Source: an uncultured Fidelibacterota bacterium
Lineage (GTDB): Bacteria; Fidelibacterota; Marinisomatia; Marinisomatales; Marinisomataceae
DNA length: 64,000 bases
Direction of reading: 5' to 3'
NCBI GenBank assembly: GCA_902525615.1
Contig: CABZHT010000002.1
Span: 1 to 64,000 of the forward strand
Under the pieces are notes generated by a model, which searched no databases, was not told the origin of the DNA, and saw only the letters and a program-made list of their open reading frames with translations. Position numbers and translations under genes: made by a program. Below are positions 27,652 to 36,909 of this stretch, piece by piece. Each line of letters opens with the position of its first letter. The stretch's first letter is position 1.

Positions 27652-27765
27652 CTAGCCAAAAAGATAAAATGTTTTATTTGGTACCATAACAAGCAAGAAA
27701 AAAATCATATGAAGAGATATAATGATACCGAATATTGCTAGCAGTTTTACTGTGTTTTTATCCAT
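27652..27765 (-). CDS. 37-aa single-TM small protein
   Basis: MDKNTVKLLAIFGIIISLHMIFFLLVMVPNKTFYLFG; AAAGGA SD overlaps the 3' end of the upstream gene, start 1 nt after its stop. Not in the ORF track (too short). Confidence 0.5.
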   Translation of the reverse strand: MDKNTVKLLAIFGIIISLHMIFFLLVMVPNKTFYLFG

Positions 27766-27766
27766 A

Positions 27767-28645
27767 TTATCCTTTAAATAAGCGCTTAAATATAGTGATT
27801 TCTGGGAATAAAATATGAACTCTTTTTTGATAATCTTTATACTGAGGTCTAGTTCTTAATATTTTAATTTCAATCCATGGAATACTAGCATACCAAAACA
27901 TGGCTGTCATAGCTATTGGGGCTAACAACAAATAGTTCAGGCCTGTAAAAGAATATCCAAAAACAAAGATTCCCCACCAAAACATAATTTCACCGTAGTA
28001 GTTAGGATGTCTAGAATAGTTCCATAGCCCTGTTTCAATAATACCAGTTCCACTAGGATGAATTTTTCGAAAAGAATGCAGCTGTTTATCACTTATGATT
28101 TCTAGTAGTACGCCAATTATACATAATCCAAAACCTAGAAAAATTGTCCAATTATAGCTTTGTGAAAAATTTTGGGCCATAGGCATGCAGCAAAAAAAAA
28201 CAATGAAAGTAGGAAAGAAATGAATCCCGCCAAGATTACCTATGATCTCAAATGAATTTCCGAGATTATTTCTCATGTCAATATATCTCCAATCTTCATG
28301 GTGTAATCCATCCCAAGTTTTCATCCAGTTGTAAGTCAGTCTCAGTGACCAAAAAAGTACAGCTACCATAAGAAGTAAAGAGGGAGTATTAATCATATAG
28401 TTATTTTTAGCTAACCAAAAGAATGCAATGAATGGAGGAATGACAGACCAGTATGGATCATAAAAAGATGAATTTTTATAGTATACACTAAATGAGTAAA
28501 TAACAAATGTTGCAACAATATCAGCTATTAGAATTTGTATCATTGATGAAAAATGGGAAGAAAATTGCAAAGATATAAAACCTAGAATTACTGCAATGAC
28601 GTATGCAGTAAGAACTGTTAAAAGACCTTTAGTTTTTATTATCAT
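27767..28645 (-). CDS. DUF1295 / steroid 5-alpha-reductase C-terminal-like membrane protein
   Basis: WNYSRHPNYYGEIMFWWGIFVFG signature, multi-pass. Confidence 0.88.
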   Translation of the reverse strand: MIIKTKGLLTVLTAYVIAVILGFISLQFSSHFSSMIQILIADIVATFVIYSFSVYYKNSSFYDPYWSVIPPFIAFFWLAKNNYMINTPSLLLMVAVLFWSLRLTYNWMKTWDGLHHEDWRYIDMRNNLGNSFEIIGNLGGIHFFPTFIVFFCCMPMAQNFSQSYNWTIFLGFGLCIIGVLLEIISDKQLHSFRKIHPSGTGIIETGLWNYSRHPNYYGEIMFWWGIFVFGYSFTGLNYLLLAPIAMTAMFWYASIPWIEIKILRTRPQYKDYQKRVHILFPEITIFKRLFKG

Positions 28646-29546
28646 TGATAAGTGATTTCAATTCAATTTTTTCAAAAGATAAATAAATATATCCAAAAAT
28701 AATAGTATACAATAGAAATACAGAATGTAATAGGATTGCAGCTGTATGCGATTGATCAATTCCTATTCCATATAGATTAAGAAAGTAAATAACAGCTAAA
28801 TGATATGTTCCAATTGCAGCAGGAGCTATTGGTAATGAGGTTACAATACTAGCAATAACCGTAATTCCAATATATTGTTGAAAAGATAAATCAATATTAA
28901 CGGACCTCAATAATGTATACATATAAGCCACAAATGAGCACCATAGCAGAATGGAAATACCGCCAAGTTTAATTTTATTTTTGGACACTAATAAATATCC
29001 ATCAATAAAATTTTTAGTAATCGAAAATTGTTTTTGCATTTTATTAGCGAGGAAGTTATTACCAAAAATGATGAATGAAGTAATTATGTATAATAGTAAA
29101 ATTCCAATGGAGAATTCTAATCCTAGGACATTATTAAATCCAAAAAGAATTAAGAAAATGCTAAATAATCCAACAATCCATAAGTCGATAATTTTTTCGG
29201 CTACCAAGCTTCCAACAAGAAAGCTAAACTTTATATTAGTTGAGTTACTAGATAATAGTTTTGCTCTAGCCAAATCCCCAGCTCTAAATGGAAGTATATT
29301 ATTTAAAAAATATCCAATATGAGTTGTTGAAATATATTTCTGTAATTCAAGATTTTTTGGTGAATCTAATAAAATCTTCCATCTTAATGATCTAAGAATG
29401 AATGTTACACAAGTTGTAATAAATGCAACAAAGATATAAGTCAAATTTGCATTAGATAAAGCACGATAAATATCTTCTATATTTACTTGATTAAATGCAA
29501 AATAGAGACATAGCGTAGCTATGCAGAAAGATAAAATTTTTTTCAA
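28629..29546 (-). CDS. lysylphosphatidylglycerol synthase TM-region / flippase-like family
   Basis: RSLRWKILLDS, NNILPFRAGDLARAKLL, EKIIDLWIVGLF, PIAPAAIGTYHLAVIYFL. Confidence 0.85.
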   Translation of the reverse strand: MKKILSFCIATLCLYFAFNQVNIEDIYRALSNANLTYIFVAFITTCVTFILRSLRWKILLDSPKNLELQKYISTTHIGYFLNNILPFRAGDLARAKLLSSNSTNIKFSFLVGSLVAEKIIDLWIVGLFSIFLILFGFNNVLGLEFSIGILLLYIITSFIIFGNNFLANKMQKQFSITKNFIDGYLLVSKNKIKLGGISILLWCSFVAYMYTLLRSVNIDLSFQQYIGITVIASIVTSLPIAPAAIGTYHLAVIYFLNLYGIGIDQSHTAAILLHSVFLLYTIIFGYIYLSFEKIELKSLINDNKN

Positions 29547-29746
29547 GGATCTTGTTTATCTCTTTGGAATTCCCAATTGACGATTCTTTTTTTCATTTCT
29601 TCGCCATTTTCATCAAGATGTTCACTTGTTTCCATTGGGCTTTGATACTCAAGTGGAACATCTGTATTTACTTGACAATTGCTCATTAATCCAAGCATGG
29701 CAATAAGCATTATTGAAGCAATGATTGTTGGAAAATGTTTACCCAT
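29543..29746 (-). CDS. small hypothetical lipoprotein
   Basis: IIASIMLIAMLGLMSNC lipobox. Confidence 0.5.
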   Translation of the reverse strand: MGKHFPTIIASIMLIAMLGLMSNCQVNTDVPLEYQSPMETSEHLDENGEEMKKRIVNWEFQRDKQDP

Positions 29747-29969
29747 TTAATTTGAAGTCTTTAAAAAAGTTTGTTTTTGTCGCAAGATAGAAGATTTCTA
29801 CTAATCCAAATAGTTGGACAAGACCACATAATAGGAACCAACCCTTATGATCGTTTCTTGCAGCAAACCACAAAGCCAATAAAGTAAATAGAGCTTCCCA
29901 AAGTGATATACCAACGAGCAACGCTGGATTTGCTTGAAGAGCTTCTGCAAAGTTAGTTATAATTTCCAT
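29739..29969 (-). CDS. DUF5652-like small membrane protein
   Basis: LWEALFTLLALWFAARNDHKGWFLLCGLVQLFGLVEIFYL. Confidence 0.7.
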   Translation of the reverse strand: MEIITNFAEALQANPALLVGISLWEALFTLLALWFAARNDHKGWFLLCGLVQLFGLVEIFYLATKTNFFKDFKLNG

Positions 29970-29979
29970 AATACCTTTC

Positions 29980-30063
29980 TTACGGGTTGAATAGAAGAGA
30001 GACTAAAAAAACAAATAATATCACTCCGCCAAAAATTCCCCAATAGTATAATCCAAATTCCAT
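29980..30063 (-). CDS. 27-aa small membrane peptide (tentative)
   Basis: MEFGLYYWGIFGGVILFVFLVSLLFNP; upstream of DUF5652-like gene; no clear SD. Not in the ORF track. Confidence 0.3.
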   Translation of the reverse strand: MEFGLYYWGIFGGVILFVFLVSLLFNP

Positions 30064-30100
30064 GTTGAATATTAAATATTATTATCTGAGTTGAAAAGTA

Positions 30101-30868
30101 TTAAAGTTTATTTTTAAAAATTTTGTGACCCCAATCAATAATATGCCAGTTTCCATCAAAATCCTCTCCTAATGCAGTGCAGCTATCAACCCAGTCTCCA
30201 GAATTTAAGTAATGAAAGTCATTAATTATTTTATTCTCAGCATGATGAATATGTCCACAAATTACTCCATCATATCCTTTTTTTTCTCCAGAATTAATTA
30301 AAGCATTTTCATATTTTGAAATGACATTTGATGCTATTTTAGCTTTTCTTTTAACATATTTTGATAGCGACCAATATTTACCACCAGTTTTTTTCCTCCA
30401 CCAATTAAGGATTTGATTCATCCATAAAATTCTTTCATATACACCTCCGCCTAAATGAGATATCCAGCTAAATTTTGGAGTCATAAAGATATCAAATTCA
30501 TCACCATGACATACATAATATCTTTTTTTATTTACAGATTTATAGGTGCAGAAGTTTTTAATTTTTATTTTCCCGAATTTATTACCAGAAAACTCTTTAA
30601 ATGTTTCATCATGATTTCCAGGTAAGTAAGTGACATGAATGCCTCGTTTTGCCATTCCTAGTAACTTTCTAACAATATTAGAATGAGACTTCGGAAATTT
30701 CCATTTTCTTTTTAATGCCCAAATGTCAATTAAGTCTCCAACAATAAATAAATTATCAGTACCTACATCATCTTCAATATAATCTAAAAATTCATATAAT
30801 AGTTTTGCTTTTGAACCTCGAGACCCTAAATGAATGTCTGAAATAAAAATAGATTTATATTTTGACAT
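30101..30868 (-). CDS. metallophosphoesterase, UDP-2,3-diacylglucosamine diphosphatase-like
   Basis: SDIHLGS, VGDLIDIW, GNHDE, CHGDEFD, GHIHHAE motifs; MSKYK start preferred. Confidence 0.85.
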   Translation of the reverse strand: MSKYKSIFISDIHLGSRGSKAKLLYEFLDYIEDDVGTDNLFIVGDLIDIWALKRKWKFPKSHSNIVRKLLGMAKRGIHVTYLPGNHDETFKEFSGNKFGKIKIKNFCTYKSVNKKRYYVCHGDEFDIFMTPKFSWISHLGGGVYERILWMNQILNWWRKKTGGKYWSLSKYVKRKAKIASNVISKYENALINSGEKKGYDGVICGHIHHAENKIINDFHYLNSGDWVDSCTALGEDFDGNWHIIDWGHKIFKNKL

Positions 30869-30944
30869 AATAAAATTAAGCACTTAAAAATTAGTATTGT
30901 GTTAGAGACTTGTTTGTTTTTAGAAAAAAATACTATATTTGCGC

Positions 30945-31205
30945 ATGGAAAAAAGGACTCCAAAAAATACTACAATTAAAATTTATACCACATCCTGGTG
31001 CGGGCCTTGTAAAATGGCAAAAAGACTATTATCTGAAAAAGGTTATAGTTTCACCGAGATTGACATTGAAGAGAACGATATGTCACGCGAACAGATGGCT
31101 TCGATTACTAAGGGGCCAACAGTACCTCAAATTTTAATTAATGATTTACCTATTGGCGGATTTGAAGATCTTGTTCAGTTGTTTAATACTGAGCCGTTCA
31201 AATAG
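30945..31205 (+). CDS. glutaredoxin-like protein with CGPC active site
   Basis: IKIYTTSWCGPCKMAKRLLSEKG, TVPQILINDLPIGGFEDL (Grx TVPQIFI/GG motifs). Confidence 0.9.
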   Translation: MEKRTPKNTTIKIYTTSWCGPCKMAKRLLSEKGYSFTEIDIEENDMSREQMASITKGPTVPQILINDLPIGGFEDLVQLFNTEPFK

Positions 31206-31657
31206 TTCTCAAAATCTGGATCATTTAAAAAATAGTCAATTAAATAACTTATTCTTGCATGAGTATTTGTAATGATAGAATCCAAATTATTAAGCTCTAC
31301 CCACTTACATTCTGTGATACCCTCACTTTGGTCAGGAACTAAAGTCGTTAAAGGGTCTCCAGTATAATTGATGATAAACCAATAATTTTTTTTTAAAAAA
31401 GCTTCACCGTTAACCTTTTTATAGTATTTTGTTTTTGGAAGTTTATTTATGACAGTTAAATCATTTTCTTTAAGGCCAGTTTCTTCTGAAATTTCTCGAA
31501 CAGCTGTTGATTCTGTAGTATGATTGAATTCAATTTTGCCTTTTGGTAAGTCCCACATTCCTCTTTTATAGATAAACAACAATTTTTTATTGCAAAGAAC
31601 AATGCCCCCAGCAGTATCAAACTTAGGTGTTGGATTGGATTCTGTATAATAAGTCAT
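31175..31657 (-). CDS. NUDIX hydrolase
   Basis: WDLPKGKIEFNHTTESTAVREISEETGL Nudix box; start at MTYYTE preferred. Confidence 0.9.
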   Translation of the reverse strand: MTYYTESNPTPKFDTAGGIVLCNKKLLFIYKRGMWDLPKGKIEFNHTTESTAVREISEETGLKENDLTVINKLPKTKYYKKVNGEAFLKKNYWFIINYTGDPLTTLVPDQSEGITECKWVELNNLDSIITNTHARISYLIDYFLNDPDFENYLNGSVLNN

Positions 31658-32456
31658 ATTGTTCTTTTGTAAGATTTTTGAATGTGACACCATGAAATGT
31701 AATACTATTTTTGTAAGAATCCTTAGACCATTTTTTAGGTTTAAGCTCCTTTTTATTATCATAATGAATTGAAGATAAAACATATCTCATTGCATTAAGC
31801 CTGCCAATCATTTTATTGTTAGCATTGATTACTACCCATGGATTGGTTGCTGTAGAAGTATGATGAAACATTTGATTTTTAAATTGTGAAAAAATATCCC
31901 ATTTACTCATAGCAATGAGGTCATTATTTGAAAACTTCCAATATTTTAGTTTATGAGATTGCCTTATTTTAAATCTTAAATTTTGACTGTCTTTGGAAAT
32001 TGAAAGATAAAATTTTATTAAAATTAATCCATTTTGGACTTGTTTTTCTTCCCATTCATTTACTTTTTTCATAAAGTATTTGTATTGCTTTTCATTGCAA
32101 TAACCCATCGCTGGTTGTATTAAAGCTCTTGAATACCATGATCTATCAAAGAAATGAATTTTTCCTTTTTTAGGTAAAAGTTTTTCATAAGTCTTAAACC
32201 ATCGTTTATTTTGTTTTTCTGTTGGAATACCAAGCTCAATCACCTTGGCATTTTTAGGAATCAAATGTTCAATGAATCGTTTTATAGTAGAGCCCTTACC
32301 AGCAGCATCCCTACCTTCAAAAATAATTGCTATTTTTTTATTTTTATTTATAACCCATTCTTGAAGTTTTAATAATTCAACTTGAAGACGTCTTTTTTCT
32401 ATTTCATATTTTTCATGATCTAGTTCAGCGTGCGGAAAGGAATTATAAATTATCAT
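31623..32456 (-). CDS. ppk2: polyphosphate kinase 2 family protein
   Basis: IFEGRDAAGKGSTIKRF, FFDRSWYSRALIQPAMGYC, MSKWDIFS, NPWVVINANNK. Confidence 0.92.
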   Translation of the reverse strand: MIIYNSFPHAELDHEKYEIEKRRLQVELLKLQEWVINKNKKIAIIFEGRDAAGKGSTIKRFIEHLIPKNAKVIELGIPTEKQNKRWFKTYEKLLPKKGKIHFFDRSWYSRALIQPAMGYCNEKQYKYFMKKVNEWEEKQVQNGLILIKFYLSISKDSQNLRFKIRQSHKLKYWKFSNNDLIAMSKWDIFSQFKNQMFHHTSTATNPWVVINANNKMIGRLNAMRYVLSSIHYDNKKELKPKKWSKDSYKNSITFHGVTFKNLTKEQYDLLYRIQSNT

Positions 32457-33477
32457 TTGTACCCCAAATATCAATAATTTCATTTGAAAAATCAATCTCA
32501 GGGTTTTCAATAATTTTAATCATTAAATCAACAGGATTTTTATATTGAATTCTTCTACTAGAACTATTTTTAATCCAATCATTAATTGTTGAAGTAGTTA
32601 AGTTATTACATGTGGTAGCTAATTTTAAATCTGATAGAATTTGAGCATTATGCTCCTGCTCTGGTTGTCCTTGTAGTGGTTTACATAACAATTTTTTTCC
32701 TAAAAAAATACATTCTGAAGGTAACTGAAATCCTGCATTGGTTATGACACCTTCTGATTCAATTAAATCTTTTTTAAAATTGACATTTGAAAAGGGTTTT
32801 AGTATTACATTATTGACTTCAAATTGTTCATCGATGTTTGTATAGTAAATAAATTTTTTACTATTAATTTTTGAACAAATATCTAGCATTTTATCTTGCC
32901 TTTCCCAAGGCAAGTAAACCAAAATAACATCCTTTTTCTGTTTAGCATTATTGCTGTTTTGCAATTTTTCATCAATAAACGGTGGTAAGATTGGTTGGTT
33001 AAAATGATAGAAATGTGATGCAATTGATTTATCAACTGGGGTAAAAAATTTTGGAAAAAATAAACTAAAAAATTTCATTTTTAAAGTCATGGGTATATTG
33101 GTATTGAAAGAGTATTGGTGACCAACGCCTATACATGGAATATTTAATTTTTTAGCCGCAAAAGCGGATATAGGTTCAAAATCAGTTACTACAACATCGT
33201 AATCATTGTTTATTTTAAAAATATCGTAGAAAAAATTATATATATTTGTATTTAATAAAGTACTAAAATATTGAACCTTTCCATTTTTGATTTTGAAAGT
33301 AAATCCCTCTTTAGCAATGAAAGGTTCAAATTCTTCTGTATCAAAAAGATCTTTTATATCTCTACCGCTAAAAAGTACTGTAATATTGTGTCCTCTTTTT
33401 TTTAGCTCAGATATGAGAATTCTTGATCTAGAAATATGACCATTACCAGTAGCAGCTACACCATATAAAATATTCAT
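32443..33477 (-). CDS. GT-B glycosyltransferase (MJ1255/TIGR00661-like)
   Basis: ILYGVAATGNGHISRSRILISELKKRGH, VTNAGFQLPSECIFLGKKLLCKPLQGQPEQEHNA. Confidence 0.85.
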   Translation of the reverse strand: MNILYGVAATGNGHISRSRILISELKKRGHNITVLFSGRDIKDLFDTEEFEPFIAKEGFTFKIKNGKVQYFSTLLNTNIYNFFYDIFKINNDYDVVVTDFEPISAFAAKKLNIPCIGVGHQYSFNTNIPMTLKMKFFSLFFPKFFTPVDKSIASHFYHFNQPILPPFIDEKLQNSNNAKQKKDVILVYLPWERQDKMLDICSKINSKKFIYYTNIDEQFEVNNVILKPFSNVNFKKDLIESEGVITNAGFQLPSECIFLGKKLLCKPLQGQPEQEHNAQILSDLKLATTCNNLTTSTINDWIKNSSSRRIQYKNPVDLMIKIIENPEIDFSNEIIDIWGTNDNL

Positions 33478-33521
33478 TCAATATTTTAATTTAGTATTGT
33501 TATGAAAATGTTTGAAAGTAA

Positions 33522-33935
33522 TTAGCTTTTCGAAAGTATTTTTCTTAGAACAGTACTTGAGGTATGAGCGGTGTAAGGAAAATAGATTATTTCAACTCCA
33601 TATTGAGAAAATTCTTTTTCAATCTGATTCCATTGATCAGTGCCTTTCCAATCATCACCGACAAACATTTTATCAAATTTTAAATTATTCCAAGCTTCTA
33701 TTTTATCATAGTTAGTTTGAGGAACTACTTCATCAACATATTTTACTGACCCAACTAAATCCATTCGTTCTTGAAATGGTATGAAAGGTTTTTGATTCTT
33801 AGCTGATTCACATAGTTCATCGGTACTAACACCTACAATGAGATGATCACACTCTAATCTTGCTCTTTTAAGAATATTTAGATGACCAATATGGAATAGG
33901 TCATATACTCCTGTGGTATACCCAATTTTTTTCAT
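33522..33935 (-). CDS. cytidylyltransferase (glycerol-3-phosphate cytidylyltransferase/TagD-like)
   Basis: GYTTGVYDLFHIGHLNILKRA (HxGH), FIPFQERMDLVGSVKYVDEVV, STVLRK. Confidence 0.9.
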   Translation of the reverse strand: MKKIGYTTGVYDLFHIGHLNILKRARLECDHLIVGVSTDELCESAKNQKPFIPFQERMDLVGSVKYVDEVVPQTNYDKIEAWNNLKFDKMFVGDDWKGTDQWNQIEKEFSQYGVEIIYFPYTAHTSSTVLRKILSKS

Positions 33936-33976
33936 TTTCTCCTATTGTGTTATTCAAAATACTTGAATGATAAATA

Positions 33977-35056
33977 CTAACAATTTTTTGTCAAAAATGT
34001 GACAATTCTTTTACTAGCGTTTCCATCAACGACTCCTGCAAGTTTTTCAAGATATTTTTTTGCATTATTCGATAATGTAAAATTAGAATCTAAAAGATTA
34101 TTAGCTTGAACAATCATTTCACTATACGAATTGGCTGGCTCAGAGATTTTACCATAATCATCATAGTCTTTATCCATCCTTGCTTTAAATCTATAGGAAA
34201 AGATTCCCCTATAATTCCATCTAAGTTGTAAGAAGGTGCACCATAATACTGGTTTATTAAGCGCAGCAAACTCAATAATTGCACTAGATGCATCGCTAAT
34301 CATTAAATCAGCAGATTTTAAGAAAGGTAAAAGTGAATAATCGTCTACTTTTGCTAGGTATGTGTTATTAAATGATTCCCAATGATTAAGCAAATCTCGT
34401 TGTTTGAGATATTTTTGCTTGCTCATTGAAAAAAAGTGTGGTTTAATGATAATATTATAATTTTCTAAATCAACGGGAAAATTCTTTGAAAACCGTTCTA
34501 TACTGCTTGGATAAAAAGTTGGAGCATACAGAATTGTTTTTTTATTATTATCTAATTCAAGAGTTGTGAAATCAATTCCGTCTTCTTCACCATTAATAAT
34601 TGGATCCATTTTACAAAAACCTACATTTTGAAACTTATCTTCTGGATACATTTCGCATAGCCTTTTAAAGCGATAATCGCTTTCAACAAATCTAACCGTT
34701 GTAGGAGTATCTGATTTGGAATAATAGCTTTTTTTAGGACCTACGCCGTGTCCAAGTTGTGCTGTTTTGCTATGGATATGAATTTTATCTAATTCTGGAA
34801 AAGTATTACCTAGAAATATCCAATCCGGCTTTTCTGATAAGTAAAACTTAAGTGCATAATTTTTATCTTGAACCCATGTAGCAGGTAAGCATTCATCTGC
34901 GATAATTTTATTAATTACATCATCAAATTTTCCATGGTGAAAAATAAATTTTGACTTAAAAATAGTATCTTTCTGAAGTTGTTTAAATACTGGTAAGTAT
35001 TGAGGTAAGTAGTATAGTTCTTGAACGTCAAAAAATATTGTTAGTTTCTTATTCAT
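33977..35056 (-). CDS. CDP-glycerol glycerophosphotransferase-like protein
   Basis: QLGHGVGPKKSYY, ILYAPTFYPSSIERF, IIIKPHFFS, DLMISDASSAIIEFAALNKPVLW motifs of TagB/TagF family. Confidence 0.82.
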   Translation of the reverse strand: MNKKLTIFFDVQELYYLPQYLPVFKQLQKDTIFKSKFIFHHGKFDDVINKIIADECLPATWVQDKNYALKFYLSEKPDWIFLGNTFPELDKIHIHSKTAQLGHGVGPKKSYYSKSDTPTTVRFVESDYRFKRLCEMYPEDKFQNVGFCKMDPIINGEEDGIDFTTLELDNNKKTILYAPTFYPSSIERFSKNFPVDLENYNIIIKPHFFSMSKQKYLKQRDLLNHWESFNNTYLAKVDDYSLLPFLKSADLMISDASSAIIEFAALNKPVLWCTFLQLRWNYRGIFSYRFKARMDKDYDDYGKISEPANSYSEMIVQANNLLDSNFTLSNNAKKYLEKLAGVVDGNASKRIVTFLTKNC

Positions 35057-36044
35057 ATTGTCCTGTTAATTTAAAATACTGCTTTAATATCAAAAGCTGA
35101 ATTAATCTCTCTTGTTTTACATCTTTAAATTGTCTAACAAATTTTTTTGCATTTTCGATGATTTCAAGACACTTATCATTTTCATTCATATAAAATTTGA
35201 TTTTTTCCTCTGCATCAGAAAAATCATCTTTAACTTTTATATAATGTACTCCATCTTTCAGCTTTCCCTCCATAAACCAGCTCTCATACTTTGGTTTAGG
35301 CATAATACAAACTGAGTTTGAGCTCATCGCCCAATAAAGATTTGTTGAAATACATTTCCCTTCAAGGCAAAAAATAAATTTGTAGTCAAGTTGGTCTTTT
35401 ATCGACGTAAAAATTTTCATCCATGGTACATCTTGTTTTGGACTAGTTTGCCCAATATTAAATAAAGGAGTTTTATAGAAATTTTTAACAAAATATTCCC
35501 GATTTGGATTATTTCTTATGTCTCCTCTCCATACAGCTTGATTTTTTTTATTTTCAAATTTTTTAGGATCTTTGATAAAATGAAAAAGCTTTATTTGATT
35601 TAACTTTAATAAAATAGAATTTTGGTTATTGGAATCAATAGGTCTTGATTTAACAAATGTTGGATAAGCAGTATTTTGCTTAGCAATAGCACTATCAATA
35701 TAATCTTCTGTTGAATAGATAAAGTCTACTTTATTTTTAGGATTGAAGAACTTTAACAATAAATAAAAATCAATAAAATGTGAATTTTGTTTGTTTTTTA
35801 AAATCTGATTCCACAGTAATTCAGATGCGTTTTTACTTTTCTTTGAAACTTTAAAGTTTTCAGTTGTTTTTAAGTAGTACTCCACTCTTGATTCGATGTA
35901 ATCATGTTGAGAATTATTATTTTTTAATATTTGCTTTAAGCTAAGTCTGGATATTATGCTAGGTAGAAAAAATACTAAAGGGATGCATTGTAGGTAGTAA
36001 AATAATTTTCGACTCTTAGCGTTTGAACTATTGAGATTCTGCAT
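35049..36044 (-). CDS. glycosyltransferase family 90 (CAP10)-like
   Basis: AVWRGDIRNNPNR, YKFIFCLEGKCISTNLYWAMSSNSVCIMPKPKYESWFMEGKLKDGVHYI. Confidence 0.82.
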   Translation of the reverse strand: MQNLNSSNAKSRKLFYYLQCIPLVFFLPSIISRLSLKQILKNNNSQHDYIESRVEYYLKTTENFKVSKKSKNASELLWNQILKNKQNSHFIDFYLLLKFFNPKNKVDFIYSTEDYIDSAIAKQNTAYPTFVKSRPIDSNNQNSILLKLNQIKLFHFIKDPKKFENKKNQAVWRGDIRNNPNREYFVKNFYKTPLFNIGQTSPKQDVPWMKIFTSIKDQLDYKFIFCLEGKCISTNLYWAMSSNSVCIMPKPKYESWFMEGKLKDGVHYIKVKDDFSDAEEKIKFYMNENDKCLEIIENAKKFVRQFKDVKQERLIQLLILKQYFKLTGQYE

Positions 36045-36853
36045 TAATTAATTCCAAAATCAGTTTTAGTAATCTTAGTTTTTAGTGTCGACTTTCTTAT
36101 TAATCTATTTTTTGCAACTGCATCTTTATTTTTGTAAGGTCTAGTATGATAAAGATGAAGTACAGTTGTTCTATTTCTTACTTGAAGAGATTTGATGCCA
36201 TTATTATTTAATCTATACCCAAGCTCACAATCAAGACCTCCATATTCCATTCGTTCATCAAATCCATTCGCTTTGATAATATCAGATTTCCAAGCAGATG
36301 AATTATTACCATTGAAAGTTGCTTTAGTTGGAGTTAATCGATCTAAAACATTTGCTAGAAATTGATTTTTTATCAACTTAAAATAGTTTTTTCCGATTGG
36401 TTGCCCTTGTTTTAAAAGATACTTTTTGGTAAAGCAGATTTGAGATTTAATATCTTTTATTGTTAATAAATTGGATACTCTTTCTGAAATAGGAAAATGA
36501 CCACCAGAAAGAAAATAATCTTTTTGTGCCAATCTCGAATGAGTTTCTAAAAAGTTGGAATCAGGAATACAATCACCATCTGAAAAAACTAAATAATCAT
36601 TTGAAGATTTCATTATTGCGGCATTTAATATTTTACATTTTCTAAACCCATTATCTTTATGCCAAACATGATAAATTTTTTGTGGAATTAATTGCTCAAA
36701 TTTTGCAATCATTTCTTTGGTTTTATCTGAAGAGCCATCATCTGCAATAATGATTTCAAAATCGTTAAAAGTTTGAAAGCAGTATCCAGTAAGCACTTTT
36801 TCTAAAAAATGAGGCTTATTGTATGTTGATATGATAACAGATATTGATGGCAT
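36044..36853 (-). CDS. glycosyltransferase family 2
   Basis: SVIISTYNKPHFLEKVL, FEIIIADDGSSDKTKEMI, FSDGDCIPD, FNGNNSSAWKSDI...DERMEYGGLDCELGYRL. Confidence 0.93.
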   Translation of the reverse strand: MPSISVIISTYNKPHFLEKVLTGYCFQTFNDFEIIIADDGSSDKTKEMIAKFEQLIPQKIYHVWHKDNGFRKCKILNAAIMKSSNDYLVFSDGDCIPDSNFLETHSRLAQKDYFLSGGHFPISERVSNLLTIKDIKSQICFTKKYLLKQGQPIGKNYFKLIKNQFLANVLDRLTPTKATFNGNNSSAWKSDIIKANGFDERMEYGGLDCELGYRLNNNGIKSLQVRNRTTVLHLYHTRPYKNKDAVAKNRLIRKSTLKTKITKTDFGIN

Positions 36854-36909
36854 CAAATAAATTATTTAGAGGCAATCTTATAAGCCATTTTTTTTTAAAT
36901 TAAATCCTC

